Part shown: positions 1-8,189 of the stretch, piece by piece | Position numbering within the stretch: position 1 is the first letter of the stretch | Layout of the letters: every line of letters begins with the position of its first letter | Assembly (NCBI RefSeq): GCF_044197065.1 | Contig: NZ_JBIQOI010000002.1 | Location: 620,001 to 684,000, forward strand | DNA length: 64,000 nt | Direction: 5' to 3' | Origin: Kluyvera ascorbata_C | GTDB taxonomy: Bacteria; Pseudomonadota; Gammaproteobacteria; Enterobacterales; Enterobacteriaceae | The notes under the pieces: model-generated | Database searches by the model: none | What the model saw: only the letters and a program-made list of their open reading frames with translations | What the model was told of the DNA's origin: nothing | Position numbers and translations under genes: made by a program

Positions 1-174
1 CTGTGCGACCGCGTGCTGGTGTTGCAGTCCGGGAGAATTATCGAACAGGGCCGCACTGAACAGATATTCCAGCAGCCGCAGCAGCCATGGACGCGCCAAC
101 TGCTGGCAGCGATTCCGGGCCGCACCTGGCTTGAAACGAAGGAGATACGCGATGACGCTGCCGTTGCTCTTTGA
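1..174 (+). CDS. ABC transporter ATP-binding protein, C-terminal fragment (dipeptide/nickel class)
   Basis: Only the last 57 codons are inside the window; the start lies to the left. The visible part reads LCDRVLVLQSGRIIEQG, followed by QQPQQPWTRQLLAAIPG. This is the usual end of DppD/DppF/OppF-class ATPases, where the D-loop/H-loop region is followed by an 'EQG' switch segment and a P-x-x-x-Y/W-T-x-x-L-L tail. The reading frame ends at TGA 172-174 and overlaps the ATG of the next permease gene by 23 nt, which points to translational coupling in one operon. It should energise the two permeases that follow. Family assignment is firm; the substrate cannot be read from this fragment. Confidence 0.8.
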   Translation: MCDRVLVLQSGRIIEQGRTEQIFQQPQQPWTRQLLAAIPGRTWLETKEIRDDAAVAL

Positions 175-1087
175 TTCACCAGAACGCTCAGCCCCTGGAC
201 TATGGCGACGATTGTGGCAGGAGCCCAGCGCCCGTTGGGGGCTGGTGATAGTGGCGCTAATGGTACTGGCGGCGCTGGCAGCACCGCTGACCGCTGTCTG
301 GTTGGGGCACGGTGAGACCGAGCAGTTTCGCGATAGCGCGCTGTCGGATATGGGGATCCCCATTGGCCCCACCGCCGCCTTTCCGCTGGGTGCGGACGAT
401 AACGGTCGCGATGTGTTGGTACGCACCCTTTATGGTACCCGCGTCTCATTGTTCATCGCTGTACCCGCGACCACGCTCGCCATGGTGATTGGCCTATTCG
501 TTGGGCTGATTGGCGGCTATCGCGGCGGCAAAACCGATGCGTTTTGCCAGCAGTTGATAAACCTGGTGCTCTCCTTCCCGTTTGTGGTGACGGCGTTAAG
601 CCTGCTGGCACTTAATCAGGGCGGCGAGAGTGGGCCGCGCGTCGACCCGGTGTGGGTAGTTATCTTTGTGATTACCTTCTTCTCCTGGGGCTACTTCGCA
701 AGGCTCAGCCGTGGACTGGTACTGGATCTGCGCCAGCAGGAGTTTGTCTCAGCCGCCACGCTGATGGGAGTATCGCAGTGGCGCATTTTATGGCGCGATA
801 TTATCCCCGGCGTGCTGCCAACGATGGGCGTCTACTGGGCTATTCAGCTACCGACCAATACTATCGCCGAAGCTACCCTCTCCTTTCTGGGCGTGGGTAT
901 CCCGGCCCCTGCCGCCAGCCTTGGCAACATGATTGCCGACGTGCAGCGTTCGGCCATGTATCAGGTGCAGCCCTGGTTTTTAGCCGCTCCGGCGCTGGCG
1001 CTCTTCTTTACGGTACTGGGTTTTAACTGCCTGAGCAGCGGCCTGCGTAACGTCCTCGATCCTCATCTGGAGCGCCGACAGCCATGA
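152..1087 (+). CDS. DppC-type ABC importer permease
   Basis: This is an inner-membrane permease of about 311 aa in the binding-protein-dependent dipeptide/oligopeptide/nickel family. I start it at ATG 152, because AAGGAG at 139-144 is correctly spaced; the upstream TTG at 131 lacks a ribosome site. Visible features are an N-terminal transmembrane segment (WGLVIVALMVLAALAAPL), the DppC-like motif FPLGADDNGRDVLVRTLYGTR that precedes the transmembrane core, and the EAA-type coupling loop EFVSAATLMGVSQWRILWRDIIPG that docks on the ATPase. It overlaps the ATPase upstream and, by ATGA, the DppB-like gene downstream. The order ATPase-C-B is less common than B-C-D-F. Substrate unknown; no binding protein is visible in the window. 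Confidence 0.85.
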   Translation: MTLPLLFDSPERSAPGLWRRLWQEPSARWGLVIVALMVLAALAAPLTAVWLGHGETEQFRDSALSDMGIPIGPTAAFPLGADDNGRDVLVRTLYGTRVSLFIAVPATTLAMVIGLFVGLIGGYRGGKTDAFCQQLINLVLSFPFVVTALSLLALNQGGESGPRVDPVWVVIFVITFFSWGYFARLSRGLVLDLRQQEFVSAATLMGVSQWRILWRDIIPGVLPTMGVYWAIQLPTNTIAEATLSFLGVGIPAPAASLGNMIADVQRSAMYQVQPWFLAAPALALFFTVLGFNCLSSGLRNVLDPHLERRQP

Positions 1088-2079
1088 CTTTCTTTTCGCT
1101 CATTAAAACCCTGCTGCGCACCGGACTGACGCTGCTGTTGGTGCTGATTGTGGCCTTTGTGCTAACCCGCATCGCCTATCAGGACCCTGCGGTCATGCTG
1201 GCACCGCGTAATGCCACACCGGAGGCCATTGAGGCCATTGCCCGCGCGCTGCACCTGAATGACCCCTGGTATCAGCAACTGCGCTATTTCCTGCTGCGCG
1301 GCCCGGATGTTCAGGGCGCACCGGTCGGGATGCTGCACTGGCCGCCCGCGCTCGGCTATTCGTTCCGTTTCCAGACGCCGGTCACGCCGTTGATTTTGGA
1401 GAAAGTCCCCGTCACGCTTTCGTTAGCGCTGGGAGCTCTGGTCATCTGGACGGCGATTTCACTGCTGACGGGCGTACTGGCCGCGCGCTATCGCGAACGG
1501 TTTATCGACCGAGTGCTGGCGCTCTTCGCTTACATCGCGCTGTCGTTGCCGACGTTTCTCAGCGGAATGCTGATTATCTTCTTCCTGTTCTATCAGCTCT
1601 CGTTGCACAACATTGGCTGGTTTCCGGCGGGGGGATACGTGGCGTTTCGTGACGATCCATGGCAGTGGGCTCGCCATCTGATCCTGCCGTGGCTGACGCT
1701 GGCGTTGGCGGAGATCGGTATTTTTCAGCGGGTGCTACGCAGCAGTATGCTCGATGTGCTGCACCGGGACTATATCCGTACCGCGCGGGCAAAAGGCGTT
1801 CGCGAGTGGCGCGTCTATTTTGACCATGCGCTAAAACCGGCGCTTAGCCCGGTATTGATGCTCACCGGGCTGGAACTGGCGGCCATTATGGGAGGGGCGA
1901 TTGTCACCGAGAAGATGTTCGGCCTTGACGGCGTCGGGCGACTGGCCATCGATGCGGCGCTGGACGGCGATTTCCCGGTGGTCATCGGTACCACCATTTT
2001 CGCCGCCTGCGTGTTTATCGTCTGTAATTTACTGACCGACCTTATCCACGCGACATTTTTGCGTAGTCATTCCCACTAA
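1084..2079 (+). CDS. DppB-type ABC importer permease
   Basis: This 331-aa inner-membrane permease is the partner of the DppC-like gene, with which it shares an ATGA overlap. It has the family architecture: an N-terminal membrane helix (LLRTGLTLLLVLIVAFVLTRI), a periplasmic stretch with the 'LHLNDPWYQQLRYFL' signature of DppB/NikB proteins, and then five further hydrophobic segments. The EAA loop is DYIRTARAKGVREWRVYFDHALKPAL. The end 'FGLDGVGRLAIDAALDGDFPVVIG' is typical of the family. A weak hairpin follows at 2084-2115. Together with the preceding genes it would form the membrane channel of a peptide-, metallophore- or nickel-type importer; the cargo cannot be told. Confidence 0.86.
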   Translation: MTFFSLIKTLLRTGLTLLLVLIVAFVLTRIAYQDPAVMLAPRNATPEAIEAIARALHLNDPWYQQLRYFLLRGPDVQGAPVGMLHWPPALGYSFRFQTPVTPLILEKVPVTLSLALGALVIWTAISLLTGVLAARYRERFIDRVLALFAYIALSLPTFLSGMLIIFFLFYQLSLHNIGWFPAGGYVAFRDDPWQWARHLILPWLTLALAEIGIFQRVLRSSMLDVLHRDYIRTARAKGVREWRVYFDHALKPALSPVLMLTGLELAAIMGGAIVTEKMFGLDGVGRLAIDAALDGDFPVVIGTTIFAACVFIVCNLLTDLIHATFLRSHSH

Positions 2080-2083
2080 CGCG

Positions 2084-2115
2084 AAGCGGGGTGAGCGTCA
2101 GCGCTCCCCTCGCTT
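2084..2115. terminator. Candidate hairpin between convergent genes
   Basis: An imperfect inverted repeat (AAGCGGGGTGAGCG / CGCTCCCCTCGCTT, two mismatches, 4-nt loop) lies at the junction of the convergent dppB-like and methyltransferase genes. It overlaps the end of the latter. There is no T-tract, so termination is plausible but weakly supported. Confidence 0.35.
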
Positions 2116-2709
2116 AGCCAACCATACGGTATGCCCACCACACTCCGGGTCTTCCATTTTCATCTCCAGCACCGCAAAACCGTGTTCCGCCAGCAGCGAA
2201 CGATATTCGTCGGGCGCCAGGCTCGCGTGGAATAACGGCTCCCCTTCAAATTCACCCATGGCGATGCCGTGACCGGTACCGCTGGTGAACATCAAGGCGC
2301 AGCCGGGATGGCTGTGACGGGCGAAAATGGGAAACATACGCCGCTGGTCATCCTGGGAAAGGTGGAAAAAGGAGTCCCAGGCAATCAACCCGTCGAAGGT
2401 TTCATCAAGGCTTAACGTGCGCATGTCGTGGTGCAGCCAGCGCTGCAGGGGAAAAAGCGCGCGGGCGCGGGTCAGCATCGCCAGCGCACCGTCGACGCCG
2501 GTCAAGACACAGCCTTGCTGAATAAAATAGTCGGCAATCGGTTGACCGTTACCACAGCCGAGGTCGAGCATTCGCCCGGTGCCCCCCATCGCCGCCAGCA
2601 GCTTATCCAGCCAGCGTTGCTCAAACAGCGTGCGCGATCGTTGCTGATAAAACGCCTCGGCGTGACGCTGATACAGGTCGAGAATAGTACGCGCTGCTGG
2701 ATGGTCCAT
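2098..2709 (-). CDS. Class I SAM-dependent methyltransferase
   Basis: The predicted protein is about 203 aa. I choose ATG 2709 (MDHPAART) because GAGG sits six bases upstream; an in-frame GTG at 2748 would add 13 residues but has no ribosome site. The Rossmann methyltransferase core is clear: motif I 'MLDLGCGNGQPIADYF', an acidic residue after beta-2 ('LTGVDGALAML'), and 'FDGLIAWDSFFHLSQDDQ' as motif IV with downstream helix. It is a soluble cytoplasmic enzyme of the ubiquinone/menaquinone-type methyltransferase fold; the methyl acceptor is unknown. It is divergent from the SDR gene and convergent with the ABC permease, so it is probably monocistronic. It could belong to the oxidative island that follows, but nothing in the sequence proves that. 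Confidence 0.8.
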   Translation of the reverse strand: MDHPAARTILDLYQRHAEAFYQQRSRTLFEQRWLDKLLAAMGGTGRMLDLGCGNGQPIADYFIQQGCVLTGVDGALAMLTRARALFPLQRWLHHDMRTLSLDETFDGLIAWDSFFHLSQDDQRRMFPIFARHSHPGCALMFTSGTGHGIAMGEFEGEPLFHASLAPDEYRSLLAEHGFAVLEMKMEDPECGGHTVWLAKRGER

Positions 2710-2867
2710 CGTGGGCCTCATGGTGGCGGAGTGACGTGTTGAATTCACAGATTAGCCCATCTCATAGGCAAAAGTCCCCGTCTGGTTGTCGTTCGTGCAT
2801 TCCCTTTCTCCGCCACGCGTCAAACAATGGCAGAGCATCTGTACCCAATTAAAACGTGGAGAAAACC

Positions 2868-3683
2868 ATGACTGAACAGCACGCTTCCCAGGACTGGCTC
2901 GACCTCAGCGGCAAGGTATTTGCCGTCACCGGCGCGGCAAGCGGCATCGGCGAAGCCATTGCCACCGCGTTAGCGCAACAAGGCGCCCACGTCGCGCTAC
3001 TCGATAGCAACCCGCAGCGCTGCGATGCGGTGCGGCAGAAGCTTGAACATCTGCCGGGAAAACGCGTGGCGGTGGCCTGCGACGTCAGCCGCGAAGAACA
3101 GGTTAAAGAAGCAGCGCTGAGCGTGCGTTCGCGGCTTGGCCCGTGCGATGGGCTAGTCAACGCGGCTGGCATTTTGCGCCCGGCTGGGCTGGCGGACATT
3201 AGCCTTGAACAGTGGCAAACGCAGCTCAACGTCAACCTGACCGGCTACCTGCTGTGCGCCCGCGAATTTGCCCACGATATGCGAGCGGCGAAGCGCGGCA
3301 GCATGGTGCATATCGGTTCCATTTCCGGGCGCATTCCACAGCCGTGGAGCGGCGCCTATAGCCCCGGTAAAGCCGCCGTTGGTCTGCTGTCGCAGCAGAT
3401 TGCCGTGGAATGGGGCCAGGACGGGATTCGCAGTAATCTGGTGGCACCGGGGATGATTGAAACCGCGCTGACCGCCGAGTATTACGCGCAACCGGGCGTG
3501 CGTGAGAGCCGCGAGGCGTTTACTGCCAGCCAGCGGATTGGCAAACCGGAAGATATTGCCAATGCGGTGCTGTTCCTGCTGAGCGATAAATCGAGCTATA
3601 TCAACGGGGCGGAAATTGGCGTCGACGGCGGCCTGCCCACCATGCTGATGGGCAAACTGCCACGCCCGGGTTTTACCCGCTAA
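2868..3683 (+). CDS. SDR-family NAD(P)-dependent oxidoreductase
   Basis: This is a 271-aa classical short-chain dehydrogenase/reductase. ATG 2868 follows GTGGAGA; an in-frame GTG four codons earlier overlaps that ribosome site and is rejected. Features are the TGAASGIG cofactor motif (residues 21-28), an acidic Asp46 after beta-2 that favours NAD, NAAG at 98-101, and the catalytic Ser151, Tyr164 and Lys168 in 'SISGRIPQPWSGAYSPGK'. The C-terminus 'INGAEIGVDGG' is standard. It ends three bases before the convergent AraC gene. Such enzymes interconvert secondary alcohols and ketones. Beside a KstD-like flavoprotein, an OYE and a P450, a role on a cyclic alcohol or ketone is a reasonable inference. 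Family certain, substrate unknown. Confidence 0.88.
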   Translation: MTEQHASQDWLDLSGKVFAVTGAASGIGEAIATALAQQGAHVALLDSNPQRCDAVRQKLEHLPGKRVAVACDVSREEQVKEAALSVRSRLGPCDGLVNAAGILRPAGLADISLEQWQTQLNVNLTGYLLCAREFAHDMRAAKRGSMVHIGSISGRIPQPWSGAYSPGKAAVGLLSQQIAVEWGQDGIRSNLVAPGMIETALTAEYYAQPGVRESREAFTASQRIGKPEDIANAVLFLLSDKSSYINGAEIGVDGGLPTMLMGKLPRPGFTR

Positions 3684-3686
3684 ACG

Positions 3687-4586
3687 CTACATAGCCTGAG
3701 CAGGCTCAGCGTATTCCTGCGTCGGCTTCTCGCGAAAATCACGCGGCGAGAGGCCGGTGCTGCGGCGGAAAAAGCGGGAAAAATAGGTGGCGTCGCTAAA
3801 GCCGAGATAGTCCGAAATCTGGCTGACTGTCATGCTGGTATAAAGCAGGCTACGCTTGGCTTCCAGCAACAGGCGCTGGTGCAGCACGCTCAGCGCGCTG
3901 CAGCCGTGAAACTCACGGCATAGTGTGTTGAGATGCACCCCGGACATGCCAATCTGACGGGCGTAATGCGCCAGCGCGAAATGTTCGCGGTAGTGGTTTT
4001 CCACCAGTTGATTAAAACGGCGAATAGCGGCGCGCTTGCGCTCTACTTTATCACTCACTTCAACCGACCCGCTGGTCTGACGGTTAAGCCAGACCATCAG
4101 CGCGCTAAGCAGCGAATGCAGCATCATATCGCGCGCGTCGTTATCGGCCTGGTACTCCTGCTGTAACGTCTGAAACAGCGTATGAATTTGCTCCCCTGCA
4201 CTACCAACCGGCACGCGAACGGCGCGGTTCAGCACCTGCAGCGGGCGGCCAAACTGCTGTTCAAATTTGGCCACCAGCGGCGCGGCAAGCGATAGCGAAA
4301 ATCCCTGGGTCCCCGGCGAGAAGCGAAAACCGTGGACGCACAGCGCGGGCATTATCTGCACGCAGGCATCGGTGAACGGCTGGCGGACGCCTTCAATTTC
4401 AATTTCGCCCTGCCCTTGCTGGATATAGAGGATTTGTACCAGATCGGCATGCTGATGGGCGCGAATACTCCAGTCGTAGAGGCTGCTGCGGCTTTGAATC
4501 GACTCACAGTGCAGGAGGTCCGGCGTCGGCCAATGCCAGCTTTCGCCGTAGAGTTTGAATACCGGAATACTGTTGGCGAGGTTCAT
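3687..4586 (-). CDS. AraC-family transcriptional regulator (PobR/HpaA-like)
   Basis: This regulator is about 299 aa from ATG 4586, which has GGAGG just upstream; an ATG at 4607 would add seven residues. An N-terminal cupin-like sensing domain (about residues 20-150, including 'HADLVQILYIQQGQGEIEIEG' and 'ALCVHGFRFS') precedes a C-terminal double helix-turn-helix. Typical AraC signatures there are 'ALAHYARQIGMSGVHLNTLCREF' and 'VSQISDYLGFSDATYFSRFFRRSTGLSPRDFR'. The layout and the 'VHGFRF' motif match the PobR/HpaA group of aromatic-acid activators and are shared with the second AraC protein at 8190. It lies downstream of the NIPSNAP gene on the same strand but is separated from it by a BIME palindrome, so it is probably transcribed separately. 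Confidence 0.87.
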   Translation of the reverse strand: MNLANSIPVFKLYGESWHWPTPDLLHCESIQSRSSLYDWSIRAHQHADLVQILYIQQGQGEIEIEGVRQPFTDACVQIMPALCVHGFRFSPGTQGFSLSLAAPLVAKFEQQFGRPLQVLNRAVRVPVGSAGEQIHTLFQTLQQEYQADNDARDMMLHSLLSALMVWLNRQTSGSVEVSDKVERKRAAIRRFNQLVENHYREHFALAHYARQIGMSGVHLNTLCREFHGCSALSVLHQRLLLEAKRSLLYTSMTVSQISDYLGFSDATYFSRFFRRSTGLSPRDFREKPTQEYAEPAQAM

Positions 4587-4607
4587 GGTGCCTCCGTTGG
4601 TGGACAT

Positions 4608-4686
4608 GTAGGCTGGATAAGGTAACGCCGCCCTCCGACAATCTGCGCCGGGTTGCCTGATGGCGCTACGCTTATCAGGCCTACGT
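4608..4686. repeat. REP/BIME palindromic element
   Basis: Two inverted units, GTAGGCTGGATAAGGTAACG and GCCTGATGGCGCTACGCTTATCAGGCCTAC, form the typical enterobacterial bacterial interspersed mosaic element. It fills the gap between the NIPSNAP gene and the AraC regulator, both on the minus strand. Such elements stabilise mRNA 3' ends, bind gyrase or act as weak terminators. Confidence 0.85.
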
Positions 4687-4696
4687 TTTATCGCGC

Positions 4697-5011
4697 TTAT
4701 TTTATCGTTGTCGCCCGAATCAACCGCGTCTCCTGCGCCACGATAAACGGCTCAGAGGCTTTAAGATAGGCGGCGAAATCCGGATGCGTATCCCGTAGGC
4801 GGCTGCGACGCTCATACTCCGCCAGGCTCTCGTAGCCCCACAGGTGCACAAACTGGTTCTGCGGCCCGACAAAACTAGTGTAAAACCCCAGCGGGTTGCC
4901 CAGCGTCTCTCGCAGCACCGGCATCGCCAGACGGTCAAACACGTCAAGAAACGCGTTCATTTTACGCAGACGAATGGTGTAAATACGGTGATCGATAATC
5001 GGTAGCGTCAT
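4697..5011 (-). CDS. NIPSNAP-family protein
   Basis: This is a 104-aa single-domain dimeric alpha+beta barrel protein. It shows the NIPSNAP pattern: 'IIDHRIYTIRLRKMNAFLDVFDRLAMPVLRE' at the N-terminus, then 'LGFYTSFVGPQNQFVHLWGYESLAEYERRSRLRDTHPDFAAYL'. Proteins of this family are often encoded inside catabolic clusters; their biochemical role is poorly defined and an isomerase/monooxygenase-like ferredoxin fold is typical. The start codon overlaps the stop of the upstream OYE gene (ATGA), so the two are translationally coupled. It is the last gene of the KstD-like/OYE/NIPSNAP operon, which ends at a BIME. Confidence 0.83.
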   Translation of the reverse strand: MTLPIIDHRIYTIRLRKMNAFLDVFDRLAMPVLRETLGNPLGFYTSFVGPQNQFVHLWGYESLAEYERRSRLRDTHPDFAAYLKASEPFIVAQETRLIRATTIK

Positions 5012-6126
5012 AATTTAGCCTCCTGCGATTGATGCGTCGGCCAGCCAAGCGGTCCGAAGCGGTCGTAGGGTTTTGGCCACGGCGCGGTTTCGCCAAGCGC
5101 AATAGCGGCGTGAATCGGCCAGTTCGGGTCATCGAGCATCCCACGACCAATCGCCACCAAATCTGCCCGATTCTCCCGCACAATCGCCTCGGCCTGCGGT
5201 GCTTCGTAAATCAACCCGACGGTAATCACGACTGCCTGCGGCAGCGCCTTTTTCACCGCGTCGGCGAACGGCACCATATAGCCAGGCTTGTCGGCATCCG
5301 GCGTTTGGTTATAGATGTTATAGCCGCCGGAAACGTGCAGGTAGTCGTAGCCCAACGCGTGTAGTTCGCGGGCAAACTGTACCGCTTCGTCAAGCGATAA
5401 CCCGCCTTCGGCAAATTCGCCACCGTTAAAGCGCACGCCCAAAGGACGGGTTTTCGGCCAGACTTCACGCAGCGCTCGCGCCACCTGTAACGGAAAACGC
5501 ATCCGATTTTCCGGGCTACCGCCGTAATCATCTTCACGCTGGTTGCTAAGCGGCGAGAGGAACTGGTTCAGCAGATAGCCGTTGGCGGCATGAAGCTCAA
5601 TAAAATCGACCCCGGCGTTCAGCGCCCGCTGGGCGGCATCAACGAAGCCCTGGGTGATGCGGGCCATTCCCGCTTCGTCTAGCACCTGCGGCACGCGCCA
5701 GCCGGGTTTGTACGGAATAGCCGAAGGGGCGACCGTCGGCCAGCCGCCCTCTTCATCCGTCAGCGATGCTCCCTGATTACGCCACGGCGCATTGGTGCCC
5801 GCTTTGCGGCCCGCATGATTGAGCTGCACGCCAATCGGCGTGTTGCTGTAGGTGTGAATATCGGCCAGCAACTTTTGTAACGCCTGCGCCTGCTCGCGAT
5901 TCCACAGCCCAAGACAGTGCGGGGTAATGCGCCCGTCCGCGGTGACGCCGTTGGCCTCGCAAATGACCATTCCGGCACCGGAAATCGCCAGACCGCCAAT
6001 GTGCTGGGCGTGCCACGGGGTAGCCATGCCGTCCGCCTGCGCGGAGTACTGCGACATCGGCGGGACAACGATACGGTTGGCCAGCGTCAGCGGGCCGACC
6101 TGTAGTGGACTAAAAAGTGTAGACAT
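5008..6126 (-). CDS. Old Yellow Enzyme family NADH:flavin oxidoreductase (YqjM-like)
   Basis: This is a 372-aa FMN-dependent TIM-barrel ene-reductase. Two consecutive ATGs (6129, 6126) follow AGGAG; the second is better spaced. Motifs are 'RIVVPPMSQYSA' near residue 20, 'QLNHAGRK' at 101-108, 'ELHAANGYLLNQFLSPLSN' with His179/Asn182 as substrate-binding pair, and 'AIGRGMLDDPNWP' near the C-terminus. Sequence and length resemble Bacillus YqjM and xenobiotic reductases. Two details differ from YqjM: the redox-sensing Cys near residue 26 is Ser here, and the His/His pair is His/Asn, as in yeast OYE. It lies 14 nt behind the KstD-like gene. It would reduce the C=C bond of an enone, which fits chemistry next to a ring dehydrogenase. 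Confidence 0.9.
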   Translation of the reverse strand: MSTLFSPLQVGPLTLANRIVVPPMSQYSAQADGMATPWHAQHIGGLAISGAGMVICEANGVTADGRITPHCLGLWNREQAQALQKLLADIHTYSNTPIGVQLNHAGRKAGTNAPWRNQGASLTDEEGGWPTVAPSAIPYKPGWRVPQVLDEAGMARITQGFVDAAQRALNAGVDFIELHAANGYLLNQFLSPLSNQREDDYGGSPENRMRFPLQVARALREVWPKTRPLGVRFNGGEFAEGGLSLDEAVQFARELHALGYDYLHVSGGYNIYNQTPDADKPGYMVPFADAVKKALPQAVVITVGLIYEAPQAEAIVRENRADLVAIGRGMLDDPNWPIHAAIALGETAPWPKPYDRFGPLGWPTHQSQEAKL

Positions 6127-6140
6127 CATGTTCTCCTGAG

Positions 6141-7877
6141 TTATGAGGCTTCACGTTCGGGCGGCAATGCCGTATCACCACGCGCCGCCATGCTGCGAGC
6201 GGCGATATAGCCGAAGGTGGCCGCCGGGCCAATGGTGATCCCGGCACCCGGATAGCTGCCGCCCATCATGCTCGCCATCTCGTTACCGGCGGCGTAAAGC
6301 CCCGGAATGGGCAGCCCCTGGTTATCCAGCACCCGCGCTTCACCGTCGGTTTTCAGACCGTGGAAGGTACCGAGATCGCCCATGTAGAGCTTTACGGCGT
6401 AGAACGGCCCCTGCGCTATCGGCGCGACGCACGGATTCGGCTGATGGTTGGCATCGCCGAGATAGCGGTTATAGGCCGACTCGCCGCGCCCAAACTGTGG
6501 GTCTTTGCCCTGACGCGCGTGGGCGTTGTAGTGGTTAACGGTGCCTTCCAGCGCTTCAGCGGAAACCCCCATTTTTTGCGCCAGCTCGCTAAGGGTTTTC
6601 CCTTCCAGCAGATAGCCGCTTTTCAGGTAGACTGAGACGGGGATCGGCGCGGGTTTGGCGAAACCCATGCCGTATTTGCGCAGCGCCCGATGGTCGCAGA
6701 TTTGCCAGGCGAAGGTTTCGCTGTCGTCGCGGCAGGTTTCGATCATCGCGATACCGACGTCGTGATAGGAATCAGCCTCGTTGCAAAAGCGCACGCCGTG
6801 GCGGTTGATCATGATAAAACCGGGCTTATAACGGTCGACCAGATGCGGGAACACATACGACTGACGGCCAATCTGTACCTTCGAGACCGGGATCCACGCC
6901 GCGCCGTTGGCATAGCTGTCGTCAAAGCGGGCACCAATGCGCTCGGCCATCGCAATACCGTCGCCGGTATCCACGCCGGGCGGCGTCGGCGAAAGCTGAA
7001 TGCCGCCACGGCGCACGTGCGGGTAGAGTTTTTTCAACCGCGCTTCGTCGCGGGCAAAGCCGCCGGAGGCCAGCACCACGCCGCGTCGGGCGTACAGGTT
7101 GACCCGTTCACCGTTCAGTTCAACCACCACGCCACGCACAACGCCGCGTTCCACGATCAAATCCTTCGCCACTACGCCGGTATGGATCGGTATGCCGAGA
7201 TCCTGTGCGGAGCAGGCTAAACGGGCAACCACCGCATTGCCGCCGTTGGCGGTAATCCCGCGCCCATAGCGAGCCACTTCCAGCAGATGACGGCTCAGGC
7301 GTTTAACCACGTAGGCGAAAGATTTCAGCGAACGGGTAGCGTTAAAAAAGTGCTTCAGGTCGTTGTTTGAGGAGCTGAACATCATCCCCATGAACGTGAT
7401 GGTGCGCAGCGGTTTGCGCAGGCGCGGCATAGACTTGCCCAGTTCACGGATATCAAACGCCTCCGGCACCACCGAGCGTCCGCGCATCACACCGCCGGGA
7501 GCATCGGGATGGTAGTCGGGGTACTGGTAAAGGTTGCAGCGAAAGCGGGTGTTTTCTTCAAAATAGCGCAGCATCTCCGGGCCATTTTTGAGGAAGGCGT
7601 CCACCACCTCCGGGCGGAAGCTGTCGCCCGCTTCACCTTGCAGATAGGTTCGCGCGGCGGCCTGGCTGTCTTCAATGCCCTGCTGGCGAGCCAGATGGTT
7701 GTCGGGGATCCACAGCACGCCGCCGGAAAATGCGGTGGTGCCGCCGAAGACGGCTTCTTTTTCGATAACCTGAACATCCAGCCCATTCAGGCCCGCGGTC
7801 ACCGCAGCCGATAGCCCGCCGATGCCGCTGCCAATCACCAGCACGTCGCATTCGCGGACGGGGAGTTCTACAGCCAT
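6141..7877 (-). CDS. FAD-dependent 3-ketosteroid-delta1-dehydrogenase/fumarate-reductase-like flavoprotein
   Basis: The 578-aa flavoprotein starts at ATG 7877 with GAGG six bases upstream. The N-terminus carries the dinucleotide motif G16-S-G-I-G-G21 with 'VIEKEAVFGGTTAFSGGVLWIPDN', a very KstD-like FAD-binding stretch. The C-terminus has 'GGSYPGAGITIGP' followed by 'ATFGYIAARSM', matching the KstD segment that holds the catalytic Tyr and Gly (here Tyr542 and Gly546). The length also fits KstD or delta4-(5alpha)-dehydrogenases. Family members remove or add hydrogens next to a ring ketone on steroids; relatives act on other cyclic ketones and fumarate-like acids. It is the first gene of an operon with OYE and NIPSNAP. 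The real substrate cannot be deduced; steroid, bile acid or terpenoid are candidates. Confidence 0.85.
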   Translation of the reverse strand: MAVELPVRECDVLVIGSGIGGLSAAVTAGLNGLDVQVIEKEAVFGGTTAFSGGVLWIPDNHLARQQGIEDSQAAARTYLQGEAGDSFRPEVVDAFLKNGPEMLRYFEENTRFRCNLYQYPDYHPDAPGGVMRGRSVVPEAFDIRELGKSMPRLRKPLRTITFMGMMFSSSNNDLKHFFNATRSLKSFAYVVKRLSRHLLEVARYGRGITANGGNAVVARLACSAQDLGIPIHTGVVAKDLIVERGVVRGVVVELNGERVNLYARRGVVLASGGFARDEARLKKLYPHVRRGGIQLSPTPPGVDTGDGIAMAERIGARFDDSYANGAAWIPVSKVQIGRQSYVFPHLVDRYKPGFIMINRHGVRFCNEADSYHDVGIAMIETCRDDSETFAWQICDHRALRKYGMGFAKPAPIPVSVYLKSGYLLEGKTLSELAQKMGVSAEALEGTVNHYNAHARQGKDPQFGRGESAYNRYLGDANHQPNPCVAPIAQGPFYAVKLYMGDLGTFHGLKTDGEARVLDNQGLPIPGLYAAGNEMASMMGGSYPGAGITIGPAATFGYIAARSMAARGDTALPPEREAS

Positions 7878-8189
7878 AGGGTACCTCGCAGATGAATGAT
7901 TTTTATTATTTTGCTGATGTTACAAAAACGTTACATATGCATTTTTCACAGCCCACAGCGGAAAATGAAGGACACTTTCACACCAAAACCTGCACTTTTC
8001 GACAATTGCCAGGAAGTGTGTTCTGGCGCAAATTTTTCACTGTTATCGCCATAGAGAAGCGCGTCCGTTTCTACCCGCTCCGCGTCACAACATGGCGATC
8101 CCGCACTTGCACGGTTGCGCGTTTTATCGCCGAATAAACGGTATTCGCCATCCATGCACCGCTCGCCTAAACAGGACAAAACCGGCATC
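7878..8189. promoter_or_regulatory. Divergent regulatory region between KstD-like operon and AraC gene
   Basis: This 312-nt gap separates the KstD-like operon (leftward) from the second AraC gene (rightward) and must hold both promoters. Two GTTAC half-sites start 11 bp apart at 7919 and 7930, one helical turn, which is usual spacing for AraC-type direct repeats. A CAAAACCTGCA stretch at 7984-7994 resembles the 17-bp motif at 8172-8188. I could not assign -10/-35 boxes with confidence. Confidence 0.45.
8172..8188 (+). promoter_or_regulatory. 17-bp motif CAGGACAAAACCGGCAT, copy 1 (candidate operator)
   Basis: This exact 17-mer sits immediately before the ATG at 8190 of the AraC gene. An identical copy lies at 11976-11992, upstream of the P450 fusion gene. 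Its position over the translation start suggests autoregulation; it also supplies the weak AGGA ribosome site. Binding is inference. Confidence 0.45.

Noticed and set aside
4332..4625. Plus-strand frame opposite the AraC gene and BIME
   Set aside because: Antisense to the AraC cupin domain and running into a REP element; no ribosome site.
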